Origin: Scandinavium manionii
GTDB lineage: Bacteria > Pseudomonadota > Gammaproteobacteria > Enterobacterales > Enterobacteriaceae
Length of the DNA stretch: 64,000 nt
Assembly (NCBI RefSeq): GCF_024764775.1
Contig: NZ_JALIGC010000031.1
Location: 66,711-130,710, forward strand
Reading direction: 5' to 3'
The position numbers and the translations under genes were made by a program. Numbering within the stretch: the first letter of the stretch is position 1; the number at the start of each line of letters is the position of its first letter. Positions 19,595-28,138 of the stretch are shown here, piece after piece. The notes beneath the pieces are model-generated. The model saw nothing but the letters and a program-made list of their open reading frames with translations. It was not told the origin of the DNA and did not search any database.

Positions 19595-20074
19595 TGTGGA
19601 TAGAGTTGTGAAGAAGTCGCGAGTTACCATGGGAAAACCTTGATTCGTCTTAAAAACACCATTTTTTATCATTAAAATAAAATGATGTTATTCATCTATT
19701 TAGAATAGTTCCTTTTCATTAAATATGCCATAACGTGACGATCATCACATAGGTAATCCTTGCACTGATGAAAGATCGAACAACGTCGTTTTTATCCACA
19801 GATTGTGCCACTAACTTAAACACTTTTTGTGTGAAAATTGGATTTTCATCGCACGTCAAGCCTGTAAATGGAAACAGTAGTGAGGGTTTTCCCCAGTTAT
19901 CCCACTTTTCTGTGGATAACAGGGTGTAAGATCCTGTTCATTGTCAGTGACCAGAATGGGAAAACATTTTGCAGCGCAAAAAATGTTGGCTTTTTTCAAT
20001 TAAAAAACGCTATTAAATCATCATATTGGCGTAGTTATTCAGAAACGGGTAAACTCTTTCCACAATGGGGATAA
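19595..20074. other. DARS2, DnaA-reactivating sequence with DnaA boxes
   Basis: In E. coli the rppH(ygdP)-mutH gap holds DARS2, a site that promotes exchange of ADP for ATP on DnaA and so stimulates initiation at oriC. Here the same gap carries a perfect DnaA box TTATCCACA at 19792-19800 and a perfect reversed box TGTGGATAA at 19911-19919. The latter pairs head-to-head with a near-box TTATCCCAC at 19898. One-mismatch boxes are at 19595-19603 (TGTGGATAG) and 20066-20074 (TGGGGATAA). The surroundings are AT-rich, suiting the IHF/Fis sites known in E. coli, though I could not place those. No credible ORF lies in the gap. Confidence 0.85.
19734..19749. promoter_or_regulatory. Candidate CRP site inside the DARS2 region
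   Basis: CGTGA-CGATCA-TCACA, one base off the CRP core TGTGA-N6-TCACA. It lies between the DnaA boxes, upstream of both rppH and mutH. Binding is inferred from sequence only. Confidence 0.45.
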
Positions 20075-20108
20075 ACCCCGCTCACTTTTCAACCAAAGGC
20101 GTGCCGTT

Positions 20109-20795
20109 ATGTCCCTGCTGTCTCCCCTGCGTCAATCCCCTCAGTCTGAAGCCGAGCTTTTAGCTCAGGCGCAGCAGCTGGCGGGTTATACGCTGGGTGA
20201 ATTGGCGGCGATGGCAAACCTGCCCATTCCGCCCGATTTAAAGCGGGATAAAGGCTGGATTGGTGTGCTGCTTGAAATTTGGCTGGGTGCCAGCGCAGGG
20301 AGTAAACCCGAGCAGGATTTCGCCGCGCTGGGCGTCGAGCTGAAAACGATCCCCGTCGACCGCAACGGCCGTCCGCTGGAAACCACGTTTGTCTGCGTCG
20401 CCCCGCTGACCGGCAACAGCGGTGTCACCTGGGAAACTAGCCATGTCCGGCATAAACTCAAGCGCGTGATGTGGATCCCAGTCGAAGGCGAACGCACTAT
20501 CCCGCTGGCTGAACGCCACGTCGGTGCGCCATTGCTGTGGAGCCCGAGCGTAGAAGAGGAGCATCAGCTGCGCATGGATTGGGAAGAGCTAATGGATTTG
20601 ATTGTGCTCGGTCAGGTGGAACGCATTACCGCTCGCCACGGAGAAGTGCTGCAGCTACGTCCGAAAGCAGCCAACAGTAAAGCCTTGACGGAAGCAGTCG
20701 GCACACACGGCGAACCTATTCTTACTCTCCCACGTGGTTTTTATCTGAAGAAGCATTTCACCGCCGCCCTTCTGGCCCAGCATTTTCTGCTCTGA
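20109..20795 (+). CDS. mutH: DNA mismatch repair endonuclease MutH
   Basis: Nicks the unmethylated strand at hemimethylated GATC sites in methyl-directed mismatch repair, activated by MutL. 228 aa (E. coli 229). The catalytic D-x6-E-x-K triad is seen as D70, E77 and K79 in QDFAALGVELKTIP. It is divergent from rppH across DARS2. Start ATG at 20109 after a purine-rich AAAGGCG. Confidence 0.98.
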   Translation: MSLLSPLRQSPQSEAELLAQAQQLAGYTLGELAAMANLPIPPDLKRDKGWIGVLLEIWLGASAGSKPEQDFAALGVELKTIPVDRNGRPLETTFVCVAPLTGNSGVTWETSHVRHKLKRVMWIPVEGERTIPLAERHVGAPLLWSPSVEEEHQLRMDWEELMDLIVLGQVERITARHGEVLQLRPKAANSKALTEAVGTHGEPILTLPRGFYLKKHFTAALLAQHFLL

Positions 20796-20805
20796 CATGA
20801 TTCGT

Positions 20806-20834
20806 TTGGGGTGAGGCCGTCCGTGGCTTATAAT
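20806..20834 (+). promoter_or_regulatory. Candidate sigma-70 promoter of ygdQ
   Basis: Perfect -10 TATAAT at 20829-20834 with a weak -35 TTGGGG at 20806-20811, 17 bp apart, about 30 bp before the ygdQ start. Confidence 0.5.
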
Positions 20835-20863
20835 TGCGCTTTTCGTTTTTGGCAGGATTTACA

Positions 20864-21574
20864 ATGTTTGCATGGGTAACCGATCCTAACGCGTGGATGG
20901 CGCTTGGGACGCTGACGATCCTTGAGATCGTTCTGGGCATCGATAATATTATTTTTCTCTCTCTGGTAGTGGCTAAACTGCCGACGGCTCAGCGCAATCA
21001 CGCGCGCCGAATCGGTCTGTTTGCGGCGATGATAATGCGACTGGCGCTGCTGGCGTCAATCGCCTGGGTCGTCAGGCTGACCAATCCGCTGTTTACGCTT
21101 TTCGACCACTCGTTCTCAGCCCGCGATCTGATTCTACTGGCTGGCGGCCTGTTCCTTATCTGGAAAGCGAGCAAAGAGATCCACGGATCGATTGAAGGCG
21201 AAGAAGAAGGGCTGAAAACCAACGTCCACTCATTCTTCGGTGCTATCGTTCAAATCATGCTGCTCGACATTATCTTCAGCCTTGATTCGGTTATTACAGC
21301 GGTGGGTCTGTCCGATCATCTGTTCATTATGATGGCTGCAGTGGTGATTGCCGTGGGCGTGATGATGTTTGCTGCACGTCCGATTGGCGAATTTGTCGAC
21401 AGGCATCCGTCGGTCAAGATGCTGGCGCTGGCATTCCTTATCCTGGTCGGCTTTACATTAATGCTGGAAAGTTTTTCTATTCATGTACCGAAGGGGTATA
21501 TCTATTTCGCGATGTTTTTCTCCATTGCCGTGGAGAGCCTCAATTTGCTGCGAAATAAAAAAAATCCGCTTTAA
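20864..21574 (+). CDS. ygdQ: YgdQ, TerC-family inner-membrane protein
   Basis: 236 aa from the ATG at 20864 (MFAWVTDP; AGGA 7 nt upstream); E. coli YgdQ is 237 aa. About seven membrane helices. The acidic TerC-type motifs GIDNIIF (after helix 1) and LDIIFSLDSV lie inside predicted helices and are thought to bind or move divalent metal. A role in manganese or other metal handling is known for some TerC relatives; for YgdQ itself it is inference. A frame starting at 20834 runs upstream over the -10 box and is not used. Confidence 0.92.
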   Translation: MFAWVTDPNAWMALGTLTILEIVLGIDNIIFLSLVVAKLPTAQRNHARRIGLFAAMIMRLALLASIAWVVRLTNPLFTLFDHSFSARDLILLAGGLFLIWKASKEIHGSIEGEEEGLKTNVHSFFGAIVQIMLLDIIFSLDSVITAVGLSDHLFIMMAAVVIAVGVMMFAARPIGEFVDRHPSVKMLALAFLILVGFTLMLESFSIHVPKGYIYFAMFFSIAVESLNLLRNKKNPL

Positions 21575-21579
21575 ATTCA

Positions 21580-21609
21580 AGGACAGCCTTCAAAATGAGG
21601 GTTGTCCCG
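21580..21609 (+). terminator. Probable terminator of ygdQ
   Basis: Imperfect hairpin GGACAGCC / GGGTTGTCC (with G-U pairs), followed within 8 nt by CTTTTTAAG, directly after the ygdQ stop. Confidence 0.5.
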
Positions 21610-21701
21610 CAATCTTTTTAAGATTTTACTGCTTTTTACTTACTCCTTACCGGGTTATATCTAGAATGGTATGAGTTGCGGTCATATAAGGGGTAATAAT
21701 G

Positions 21702-21920
21702 ATGAAAAAATGGGCAGTTTTGATTTCTGCAGTGGGACTGGCATTTGCCGTTTCCGGTTGCAGCAGTGACTACGTGATGGCAACGAAAGATGGCCGAATG
21801 ATTCTGACGGATGGAAAACCAGAAGTGGATGACGACACCGGCCTTATCAGTTACGAAGATCAGCAAGGTAACAGCATGCAGATCAACCGTGACGATGTTT
21901 CTCAAATCATTAAGCGCTAA
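21702..21920 (+). CDS. ygdR: YgdR, small DUF903-type lipoprotein
   Basis: 72-aa lipoprotein: n-region MKKW, hydrophobic AVLISAVGLAFAVS, lipobox AVSGC, then a short SH3-like domain (YVMATKDGRMILTDGKPE). Two ATGs in a row occur (21699 and 21702); the second gives the E. coli length with AAGGGG 8 nt upstream. The mature protein should be lipidated by Lgt and the rest of the lipoprotein pathway. Function unknown; E. coli has the close paralogue YgdI. Confidence 0.92.
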   Translation: MKKWAVLISAVGLAFAVSGCSSDYVMATKDGRMILTDGKPEVDDDTGLISYEDQQGNSMQINRDDVSQIIKR

Positions 21921-21928
21921 AAGAATAC

Positions 21929-21952
21929 AGGTCAGCTCGTCTGGCCTTTTTT
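21929..21952 (+). terminator. Rho-independent terminator of ygdR
   Basis: Stem AGGTCAG / CTGGCCT with a CTCGT loop, then T6, 8 nt past the ygdR stop. Confidence 0.8.
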
Positions 21953-22060
21953 GATTTTTTACTTCCGCTTTTTCCTCGCATCTGCCATGTTTATGTTCCT
22001 TTGTCAGGACGCCTGTTGCGCCCTTCCTGACGTTGTTGATTTAAAAAAAGGAAAACGGCT

Positions 22061-23101
22061 ATGCACTATCACCGTATCCCCCACAGCTCACTGGAAATCA
22101 GTACTCTTGGGTTGGGCACTATGACGTTTGGTGAACAGAACAGCGAAGCCGACGCCCATACACAGCTCGATTACGCCGTTGCTCAGGGCATTAACCTGAT
22201 TGACGTAGCAGAGATGTATCCCGTACCACCGCGCCCGGAAACGCAGGGTCTGACCGAAACCTACGTCGGCAACTGGCTGGCGAAGCACGGCAACCGTGAA
22301 AAAATAGTGCTGGCTTCAAAAGTCAGCGGCCCAACGCGCAATAACGACAGCGGTATTCGCCCGAACCAGGCGCTCGATCGCAAAAATATTCGCGATGCGC
22401 TGCATAACAGCCTGACTCGTCTGCAAACCGACTATCTCGACCTGTATCAGGTGCACTGGCCTCAGCGTGCGACCAACTGCTTCGGTAAGCTTGGCTACGA
22501 GTGGACGGAGTCACAGCCCGTTATCACCCTGCTGGAAACTCTCGAAGCGCTGACCGAATTCCAGCGTGCGGGAAAAATCCGCTATATCGGCGTCTCTAAC
22601 GAAACCGCGTTTGGCGTGATGCGCTATCTGCACCTTGCCGATAAACACGACTTGCCGCGTATCGTCACGATTCAGAACCCATATAGCCTGCTGAACCGCA
22701 GCTATGAAGTGGCTCTGGCAGAAGTGAGCCAGTATGAAGGGGTGGAGTTGCTGGCGTATTCCTGCCTGGCTTTCGGTACGCTGACAGGAAAATACCTGAA
22801 CGGTGCGAAACCGGCCGGAGCGCGCAACACGCTGTTCAGCCGCTTTACGCGTTACAGCAGCGAGCAGTCGCAGAAAGCGGTAGCGGCGTATGTGGATATC
22901 GCGAAACGTCATAACCTCGATCCGGCTCAGATGGCGTTAGCCTTCGTGCGTCGTCAGCCGTTCGTCGCCAGCACCCTGCTGGGTGCGACCACCATGGAGC
23001 AGCTGAAAACCAACGTGGAAAGTCTGCACCTTGAGTTGAGCGAAGAGGTTCTGGCAGAAATTGACGCGGTGCATAAGGTCTATACCTACCCGGCACCGTA
23101 A
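22061..23101 (+). CDS. tas: Tas, NADP(H)-dependent aldo/keto reductase
   Basis: 346 aa, same length as E. coli Tas. Aldo/keto reductase barrel with the catalytic tetrad region (NLIDVAEMYP for Asp/Tyr, VLASKVSG for Lys, LYQVHWP for His) and the C-terminal NADP-binding ALAFVRRQPFVASTLLGAT. In E. coli it was found as a suppressor of starvation mutants of a tyrosine auxotroph; the natural substrate is unclear. It converges with lplT. Confidence 0.95.
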   Translation: MHYHRIPHSSLEISTLGLGTMTFGEQNSEADAHTQLDYAVAQGINLIDVAEMYPVPPRPETQGLTETYVGNWLAKHGNREKIVLASKVSGPTRNNDSGIRPNQALDRKNIRDALHNSLTRLQTDYLDLYQVHWPQRATNCFGKLGYEWTESQPVITLLETLEALTEFQRAGKIRYIGVSNETAFGVMRYLHLADKHDLPRIVTIQNPYSLLNRSYEVALAEVSQYEGVELLAYSCLAFGTLTGKYLNGAKPAGARNTLFSRFTRYSSEQSQKAVAAYVDIAKRHNLDPAQMALAFVRRQPFVASTLLGATTMEQLKTNVESLHLELSEEVLAEIDAVHKVYTYPAP

Positions 23102-23119
23102 ACATTGTGTGGCCTGATA

Positions 23120-23140
23120 CCCTCTCCCATCGGGAGAGGG
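23120..23140. terminator. Bidirectional hairpin between tas and lplT
   Basis: Perfect 9-bp stem CCCTCTCCC / GGGAGAGGG with a 3-nt loop ATC in the 52-bp gap of two convergent genes. The motif resembles the short GC-rich hairpin repeats scattered in enterobacterial genomes. There is no strong T-run. Confidence 0.6.
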
Positions 23141-23153
23141 TTAGAGAGAGAAG

Positions 23154-24347
23154 CTACACCTTACCTTTCCAGGCCCACAGCACGATAATCGCGACCGCGA
23201 ACAGCGTACCGAAACCAATCCCAACGCCTACCACCGGAATCCCCACCATCACCGCCAGCGAGTAAAGGCCGAGCATAATCAGCATCGCGCTGTTTTCGCC
23301 GAGGTTTTGCACCGCTATCGCATTCCCCGCGCCCACCGTGTGTTTCCCGCGCTCCTGCAGCAACGCATTCAGCGGCACCACGAAGAAGCCACCGCAGATC
23401 CCCAGCAGCAACAGCAGAACGTACGCCGGTAGCAGCGCGTGCTGTAGCGCAAAAATCACCACCGCAATACCAATCAAAATGCCCGCAGGCATACAGCGCG
23501 CCACGGTTTCCAGCGTCACCAGTTTCGCCGCAGCCCCCGCACCGACCACAATCCCGACGGCAACCATCGCATTCAGGTACGTCGGCGTCGCGTTGTCGGT
23601 TATCCCCAGCGCAGCCGGCACCCACAGCACCAACAGGAAACGCAGCGTGACGCCCGCGCCCCAGAACAAGCTGGTGCCCACTAGCGAAAAACGGGTTTCA
23701 GGGCTGTGCCACAGCGTTTTACAGGCCGAGAAGAAACTGCGGGTCATGGCATTGAAACGCCAGGACTGCCCGCTTCTCGCCGCAGGTAAACGAGTGATGA
23801 ACAGGTTGGCGACAACCGCTCCAGCGTAAACCAGCGCACATACGCCCAGCGCCGCCAGCACGTGCCAGTCGGCCAGCACGCCACCCGCGACTGAGCCCAG
23901 CAAAATCGCGGCGATAGTCGAAGATTCCATCATCCCGTTAGCTTTAACCAGTTTGTCACCGGTGGTTAGCTCGCCAAGAATGCCATATTTCGCTGGTGAA
24001 TAGGCTGCCGCGCCCACGCCCACCAGCGTGTACCCGATAAACGGGTTTACACCCACGCAGATAGACGCCGCGCCGATCAATTTCATACCGTTGGCGACCA
24101 TCATCACCCGGCCTTTCGGGAAGCTGTCGGCAAACTGCCCGACAAATGGCGCGAAAAGAATGTAAGCGCCCACAAACACCATTTGCAGAACCGGCTGGCT
24201 CCAGTCCGGGTAGAATTGCTCCTTCATCAGCGCCAGGGTGGCGAATAGCAGCGCATTATCGCCAAAGGCAGACAGAAACTGGGCGCAGAGCACCGCCATC
24301 ATCCCTTTCGAGCGTAGTGAAGTGTTAGTGTGCACTGACTCACTCAT
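23154..24347 (-). CDS. lplT: Lysophospholipid transporter LplT
   Basis: Major-facilitator protein that flips lysophospholipids across the inner membrane for re-acylation by Aas. 397 aa from the ATG at 24347 (MSESVHTNTS), the E. coli length, with about 12 hydrophobic segments. The start lies 8 bases inside the 3' end of aas. A longer frame to 24500 only extends into aas coding sequence. The pair forms the lysophospholipid repair route. Confidence 0.95.
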   Translation of the reverse strand: MSESVHTNTSLRSKGMMAVLCAQFLSAFGDNALLFATLALMKEQFYPDWSQPVLQMVFVGAYILFAPFVGQFADSFPKGRVMMVANGMKLIGAASICVGVNPFIGYTLVGVGAAAYSPAKYGILGELTTGDKLVKANGMMESSTIAAILLGSVAGGVLADWHVLAALGVCALVYAGAVVANLFITRLPAARSGQSWRFNAMTRSFFSACKTLWHSPETRFSLVGTSLFWGAGVTLRFLLVLWVPAALGITDNATPTYLNAMVAVGIVVGAGAAAKLVTLETVARCMPAGILIGIAVVIFALQHALLPAYVLLLLLGICGGFFVVPLNALLQERGKHTVGAGNAIAVQNLGENSAMLIMLGLYSLAVMVGIPVVGVGIGFGTLFAVAIIVLWAWKGKV

Positions 24348-26499
24348 TCGGTTTTTCCACCTGATCAACCTGCTCTTTAAGGGCGACAAAATCGGGTTTG
24401 CCGCTGCCGAGAAGCGGTAACTGTTTAAGACAGCGGATATCACGCGGCACCGCAAGTTCCGGTATTCCGCTGGCCCGTGCCTGCTGCTGCAGTTTGTCAC
24501 GCGTCAGTTCTGTGTCGGTAGTAAACAGCACCAGCGCTTCACCTTTGCTCGCATCCTGCTTTATCACCGTGGCGTGAAGCTTGTCTGGCGATACCGACAG
24601 CGCGAGCTGCTCGACCATTTCCAGCGATACCATTTCTCCGGCGATTTTCGCGAAGCGTTTGGCACGACCCTGAATTTTCACGTAGCCCTGCTCGTCAAAC
24701 AGCACGATATCGCCGGTGTCGTACCAGCCATTTTCCAGCTCGCCAAGATGATTTTCCGCCGTCGGCTGTTCCAGTACACCGGGGTTTTCCACTCGCAGAT
24801 AGCCGTTCATGATGTTCGGACCTTTCAACTGCAAACGCCCGCCTTCTTCAATGCCCGGCACCGCCAGCAGTCGCGCATCCATGCCCGGTAGAATGCGGCC
24901 AACCGTGCCCGGTTTTGCCGCCATTGGCACGTTGATCGACACCACCGGTGCGCACTCGGTTACGCCGTAGCCTTCCAGAATGCGCAGGCCAAATTTGTCC
25001 TGCCAGATTTGCTTCGTGCTGTCCTGGAGCTTTTCGGCACCGGCGACCACGTAACGCACTTTATGGAAATCATACGGATTGGCAAAACGCGCGTAGTGGC
25101 CAAGGAACGTGGACGTTCCGAATAGCACCGTACAGTTACGATCGTAGACCAGCTCCGGCACAATGCGATAATGCAGCGGGCTTGGATACAAGAACACCTC
25201 CGCCCCTGTCAGCAGTGGCGTAAACAGCCCCACGGTCAGGCCGAAAGAGTGGAACAGTGGTAGCGCCGACATAAAGCGGTCGCGGGCGGTGAAGTCGGCG
25301 ATAGTTTTAATCTGCTCGACGTTGGCCAGAATGCTTTTATGGCTGTGCACCACGCCCTTCGGATGACCTTCTGAACCCGAAGTAAAGAGCACCATCGCCG
25401 CGTCTTCCGGTTGCTGTTTTACCTGCGCAAGATGCGGGGCCAGCAGATGGCCGAAGATCCACAGCTTGTCAGTCAGCGTCACGTCGCCTTTTAAATCTTC
25501 CAGAAACACCCAGCGCACCTGGGTCAGTTGCTCCGGCAGATGCCACAGTTTCCCTTTATCGAGGAACTGTCGGGAGGTAAATATGGTTTTGATTTCTGCC
25601 GCGGTAATCGCGCTGGAAAGCCCTTTGATGCCAGCGGTGTAGTTCATCATTGCCGGGATACGCCCGCGGGCAATGGCCCCGAAAATCACCGCCGCGCTGA
25701 TCCCGGCATTCGGTAACATCAGCCCAATTTTCTCGCCCTTGGCGCTGTATTTTTCCAGAATACGCGCCACGAACAGCGTTTTGGTCAGCAGCTTGCGGTA
25801 GTTATCCGGCTGGAAATTGATGTCTTCTATGCACGGTTTTCTGTCGCCATAGCGATGCTGGGCAGTCAGCAGCGCTTCATAGAGCGTTTCACGCGGACGC
25901 ACCGCCATGCGGGCTTCCATCATGATTTGATGCAGCATTTCCCCGGCGATTTTACGACGATCGCGCGCACGCGGCGCTTCCGGCATCGGCAGTGACGTCG
26001 GGGGCAAAATATGCAGATGGATTTGCGGGAAGAAGCGGCGTTTCACCAGACCTTTCAGTCGGCTGGCAAACGTCAGTTCCGCACCTTCAATACGAATCGG
26101 GACCACTACCGCCTGCGACTTTGCCGCCACAAAGCCCGCGCCATCGTAGATTTTCATCAACGAGCCGGTGATGGAAATGCGCCCTTCCGGGAAAATCACC
26201 ACCGGGCGCCCTTGCTCAACCAGACGCACCAGATGCTTGATAGACATCGGTTTGGTCGGGTCCAACGGCACAAAATCAATCAGCGGTGCCAGCCAGCGCA
26301 TAAACCACTTCTGGCTGATAGAGGTATAGACCGCAAATACCGGACGCACGGGTAAAAACAGCGCCAGTAAAATGCCGTCAATAAAAGAGACATGGTTCGG
26401 CGTGATAAGCACCTTCGGCTGACGCAAAGCAGCCGCATTTCCTGTGACTTTAACCCGAAACATCACTCTGAAAAGAAATCGAAAAAAGCCCAACAGCAT
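24340..26499 (-). CDS. aas: Bifunctional acyltransferase / acyl-ACP synthetase Aas
   Basis: Re-acylates lysophosphatidylethanolamine at the inner membrane. 719 aa from the ATG at 26499 (MLLGFFRFLFRV), the E. coli length. The N-terminal PlsC-type acyltransferase has the HX4D motif in NHVSFIDG and FPEGR. The C-terminal AMP-forming acyl-ACP synthetase has LFTSGSEGHPKGVVHSHKS and GWYDTGD. A frame extending to 26616 runs over omrA-proximal noncoding DNA and is not used. Confidence 0.95.
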   Translation of the reverse strand: MLLGFFRFLFRVMFRVKVTGNAAALRQPKVLITPNHVSFIDGILLALFLPVRPVFAVYTSISQKWFMRWLAPLIDFVPLDPTKPMSIKHLVRLVEQGRPVVIFPEGRISITGSLMKIYDGAGFVAAKSQAVVVPIRIEGAELTFASRLKGLVKRRFFPQIHLHILPPTSLPMPEAPRARDRRKIAGEMLHQIMMEARMAVRPRETLYEALLTAQHRYGDRKPCIEDINFQPDNYRKLLTKTLFVARILEKYSAKGEKIGLMLPNAGISAAVIFGAIARGRIPAMMNYTAGIKGLSSAITAAEIKTIFTSRQFLDKGKLWHLPEQLTQVRWVFLEDLKGDVTLTDKLWIFGHLLAPHLAQVKQQPEDAAMVLFTSGSEGHPKGVVHSHKSILANVEQIKTIADFTARDRFMSALPLFHSFGLTVGLFTPLLTGAEVFLYPSPLHYRIVPELVYDRNCTVLFGTSTFLGHYARFANPYDFHKVRYVVAGAEKLQDSTKQIWQDKFGLRILEGYGVTECAPVVSINVPMAAKPGTVGRILPGMDARLLAVPGIEEGGRLQLKGPNIMNGYLRVENPGVLEQPTAENHLGELENGWYDTGDIVLFDEQGYVKIQGRAKRFAKIAGEMVSLEMVEQLALSVSPDKLHATVIKQDASKGEALVLFTTDTELTRDKLQQQARASGIPELAVPRDIRCLKQLPLLGSGKPDFVALKEQVDQVEKPNE

Positions 26500-26581
26500 A
26501 TCAACTCCATTTTGCAAAAAATCACTTTTTGCAGGGTACATGAGATGCGACAGGAAAGCAGGAGGGGGCTGAATTTTGGGT

Positions 26582-26670
26582 AAAAAAAACCTGCGCATCT
26601 GCGCAGGTCGGTGCAAGTAGAGAAGTACGAAAATCGTACTAAAAAATTCTCACCAATCAATACCTCTGGG
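26582..26670 (-). ncRNA. omrA: OmrA small RNA
   Basis: The minus strand begins CCCAGAGGTATTGATTGGTG, the conserved 5' seed shared by OmrA and OmrB, and ends in a hairpin CCTGCGCAGATGCGCAGG followed by U8: about 89 nt (E. coli 88). In E. coli OmrA is made under EnvZ/OmpR control and represses outer-membrane protein mRNAs (ompT, cirA, fecA, fepA), csgD and ompR through Hfq. The -10-like CACAAT lies just upstream. Located in the aas-galR gap as in E. coli. Confidence 0.93.
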
Positions 26671-26787
26671 ACTTTGATTGTGGCTTTTGCGCGCAAAGCT
26701 CGCCACCGGGAAAACGCAAAGGAATGAGCCGAAGTGCAACGATGTGTTACGAACATCGGTTACTGTTACAGATATGAAATTTAGGGC

Positions 26788-26871
26788 AAAAAAAACCTGC
26801 GCATCTGCGCAGGTTGGTGTAATCAAGTGGCCTTCCCCTAAGGGTCGACTTCACCTATCAATACCTCTGGG
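26788..26871 (-). ncRNA. omrB: OmrB small RNA
   Basis: Second copy in tandem: the same 5' seed (CCCAGAGGTATTGATAGGTG) and the same 3' terminator hairpin plus U8, with a different middle: about 84 nt (E. coli 82). Shared ends with divergent centres are the hallmark of the OmrA/OmrB pair. About 117 bp separate its terminator from the 5' end of omrA, leaving room for separate promoters with OmpR sites. Confidence 0.93.
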
Positions 26872-27089
26872 ATAATCAGAGTATCAATCAGATTGATGAA
26901 TCCTCCAGCGATCAATCGCAACAGCTAATCGCAAAGTGTAACTAAAGGTTTGGATTCATCTTTTCCATTTTCAATTGCCAGTGACGTGCTGTGTAACTTT
27001 TCACGCCATACGCCCTTTCGCATCACATTTGCAGCAGACGGCCCGCGCTTAACCTTGAACAACACTGGATTTTCCGTAACACTGAACAG

Positions 27090-27105
27090 GTGTAACCGTT
27101 TTCCC
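27090..27105 (+). promoter_or_regulatory. GalR-type operator upstream of galR
   Basis: GTGTAACCGTTTTCCC matches the GalR/GalS operator GTGKAANCGNTTNCAC with one mismatch, 16 bp before the galR start. It suggests autoregulation, as is known for E. coli galR. Confidence 0.55.
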
Positions 27106-27121
27106 TCTTAAAAGGCATGTT

Positions 27122-28138
27122 ATGGCGACAATAAAGGATGTGGCCCGGATGGCAGGTGTTTCTGTTGCCACCGTTTCCCGGGTTATCAATAACTCTCCCA
27201 AAGCCAGCGATGCCTCGCGTCAGGCAGTATTTTCCGCCATGGAAACGCTCAGCTATCATCCAAACGCCAACGCACGCGCGCTGGCGCAGCAGTCGACGGA
27301 AACCGTCGGTCTGGTGGTAGGCGATGTGTCCGATCCCTTCTTTGGTGCGATGGTAAAAGCCGTTGAACAGGTGGCGTATCACACCGGTAACTTCCTGTTA
27401 ATTGGCAATGGCTACCATAACGAGAAAAAAGAGCGCCAGGCCATAGAGCAATTGATTCGCCATCGCTGCGCGGCGCTGGTTGTACATGCCAAAGTACTGC
27501 CCGATGAAGAACTGATTGGACTGATGAAACAGATCCCTGGCATGGTATTGATCAACCGGATCGTGCCCGGTTTCGAAAAGCGCTGCGTGGCGCTCGACGA
27601 TCGTTACGGCGCCTGGCTCGCCACCCGTCATTTGATCCAACAAGGTCATACGCGAATTGGCTATCTCTGTTCTAACCACGCTATTTCCGACGCCGAAGAC
27701 CGTTTGCAGGGCTATTACGATGCGCTGAAAGAGAGCGGTTTACCGTGCAATGAGCGGCTGGTGACGTTCGGCGAGCCGGATGAAAGCGGCGGCGAACAAG
27801 CGATGACCGAACTACTGGGCCGCGGCAAAAACTTTACTGCTGTCGCCTGCTATAACGACTCGATGGCCGCGGGAGCGATGGGCGTGCTGAATGACAACGG
27901 CATTGATGTTCCGGGGGAAATTTCGCTGATTGGATTCGATGACGTGCTGATTTCACGCTATGTGCGGCCGCGCCTGACCACCGTACGCTATCCGATCGTC
28001 ACCATGGCGACTCAGGCCGCAGAACTGGCGCTGGCGCTGGCTGATAAACGCCCCCTGCCGGAAATCACCCACCTGTTCAGCCCGACGCTGGTGCGCCGTC
28101 ATTCAGTGATTTCACCAGTGGAAACTCAAAGCTCGTAG
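27122..28138 (+). CDS. galR: Galactose operon repressor GalR
   Basis: LacI-family repressor of gal genes, induced by galactose. 338 aa (E. coli 343). An N-terminal LacI helix-turn-helix ATIKDVARMAGVSVATVSRV is followed by a hinge (NANARALAQQ) and a periplasmic-binding-like sugar domain ending LVRRHSV. Nearly identical to E. coli GalR over the first 60 residues. Its last 13 bases overlap the end of the convergent acetyltransferase gene. lysA follows galR in E. coli; here an insert of about 5.4 kb intervenes. Confidence 0.95.
   Translation: MATIKDVARMAGVSVATVSRVINNSPKASDASRQAVFSAMETLSYHPNANARALAQQSTETVGLVVGDVSDPFFGAMVKAVEQVAYHTGNFLLIGNGYHNEKKERQAIEQLIRHRCAALVVHAKVLPDEELIGLMKQIPGMVLINRIVPGFEKRCVALDDRYGAWLATRHLIQQGHTRIGYLCSNHAISDAEDRLQGYYDALKESGLPCNERLVTFGEPDESGGEQAMTELLGRGKNFTAVACYNDSMAAGAMGVLNDNGIDVPGEISLIGFDDVLISRYVRPRLTTVRYPIVTMATQAAELALALADKRPLPEITHLFSPTLVRRHSVISPVETQSS

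Noticed and set aside
19466..20074. Two ORFs of about 68 aa in the rppH-mutH gap
   Set aside because: They overlap the rppH 5' region or the DnaA boxes, have biased composition and no homologue I recognise; the gap is better explained as DARS2.
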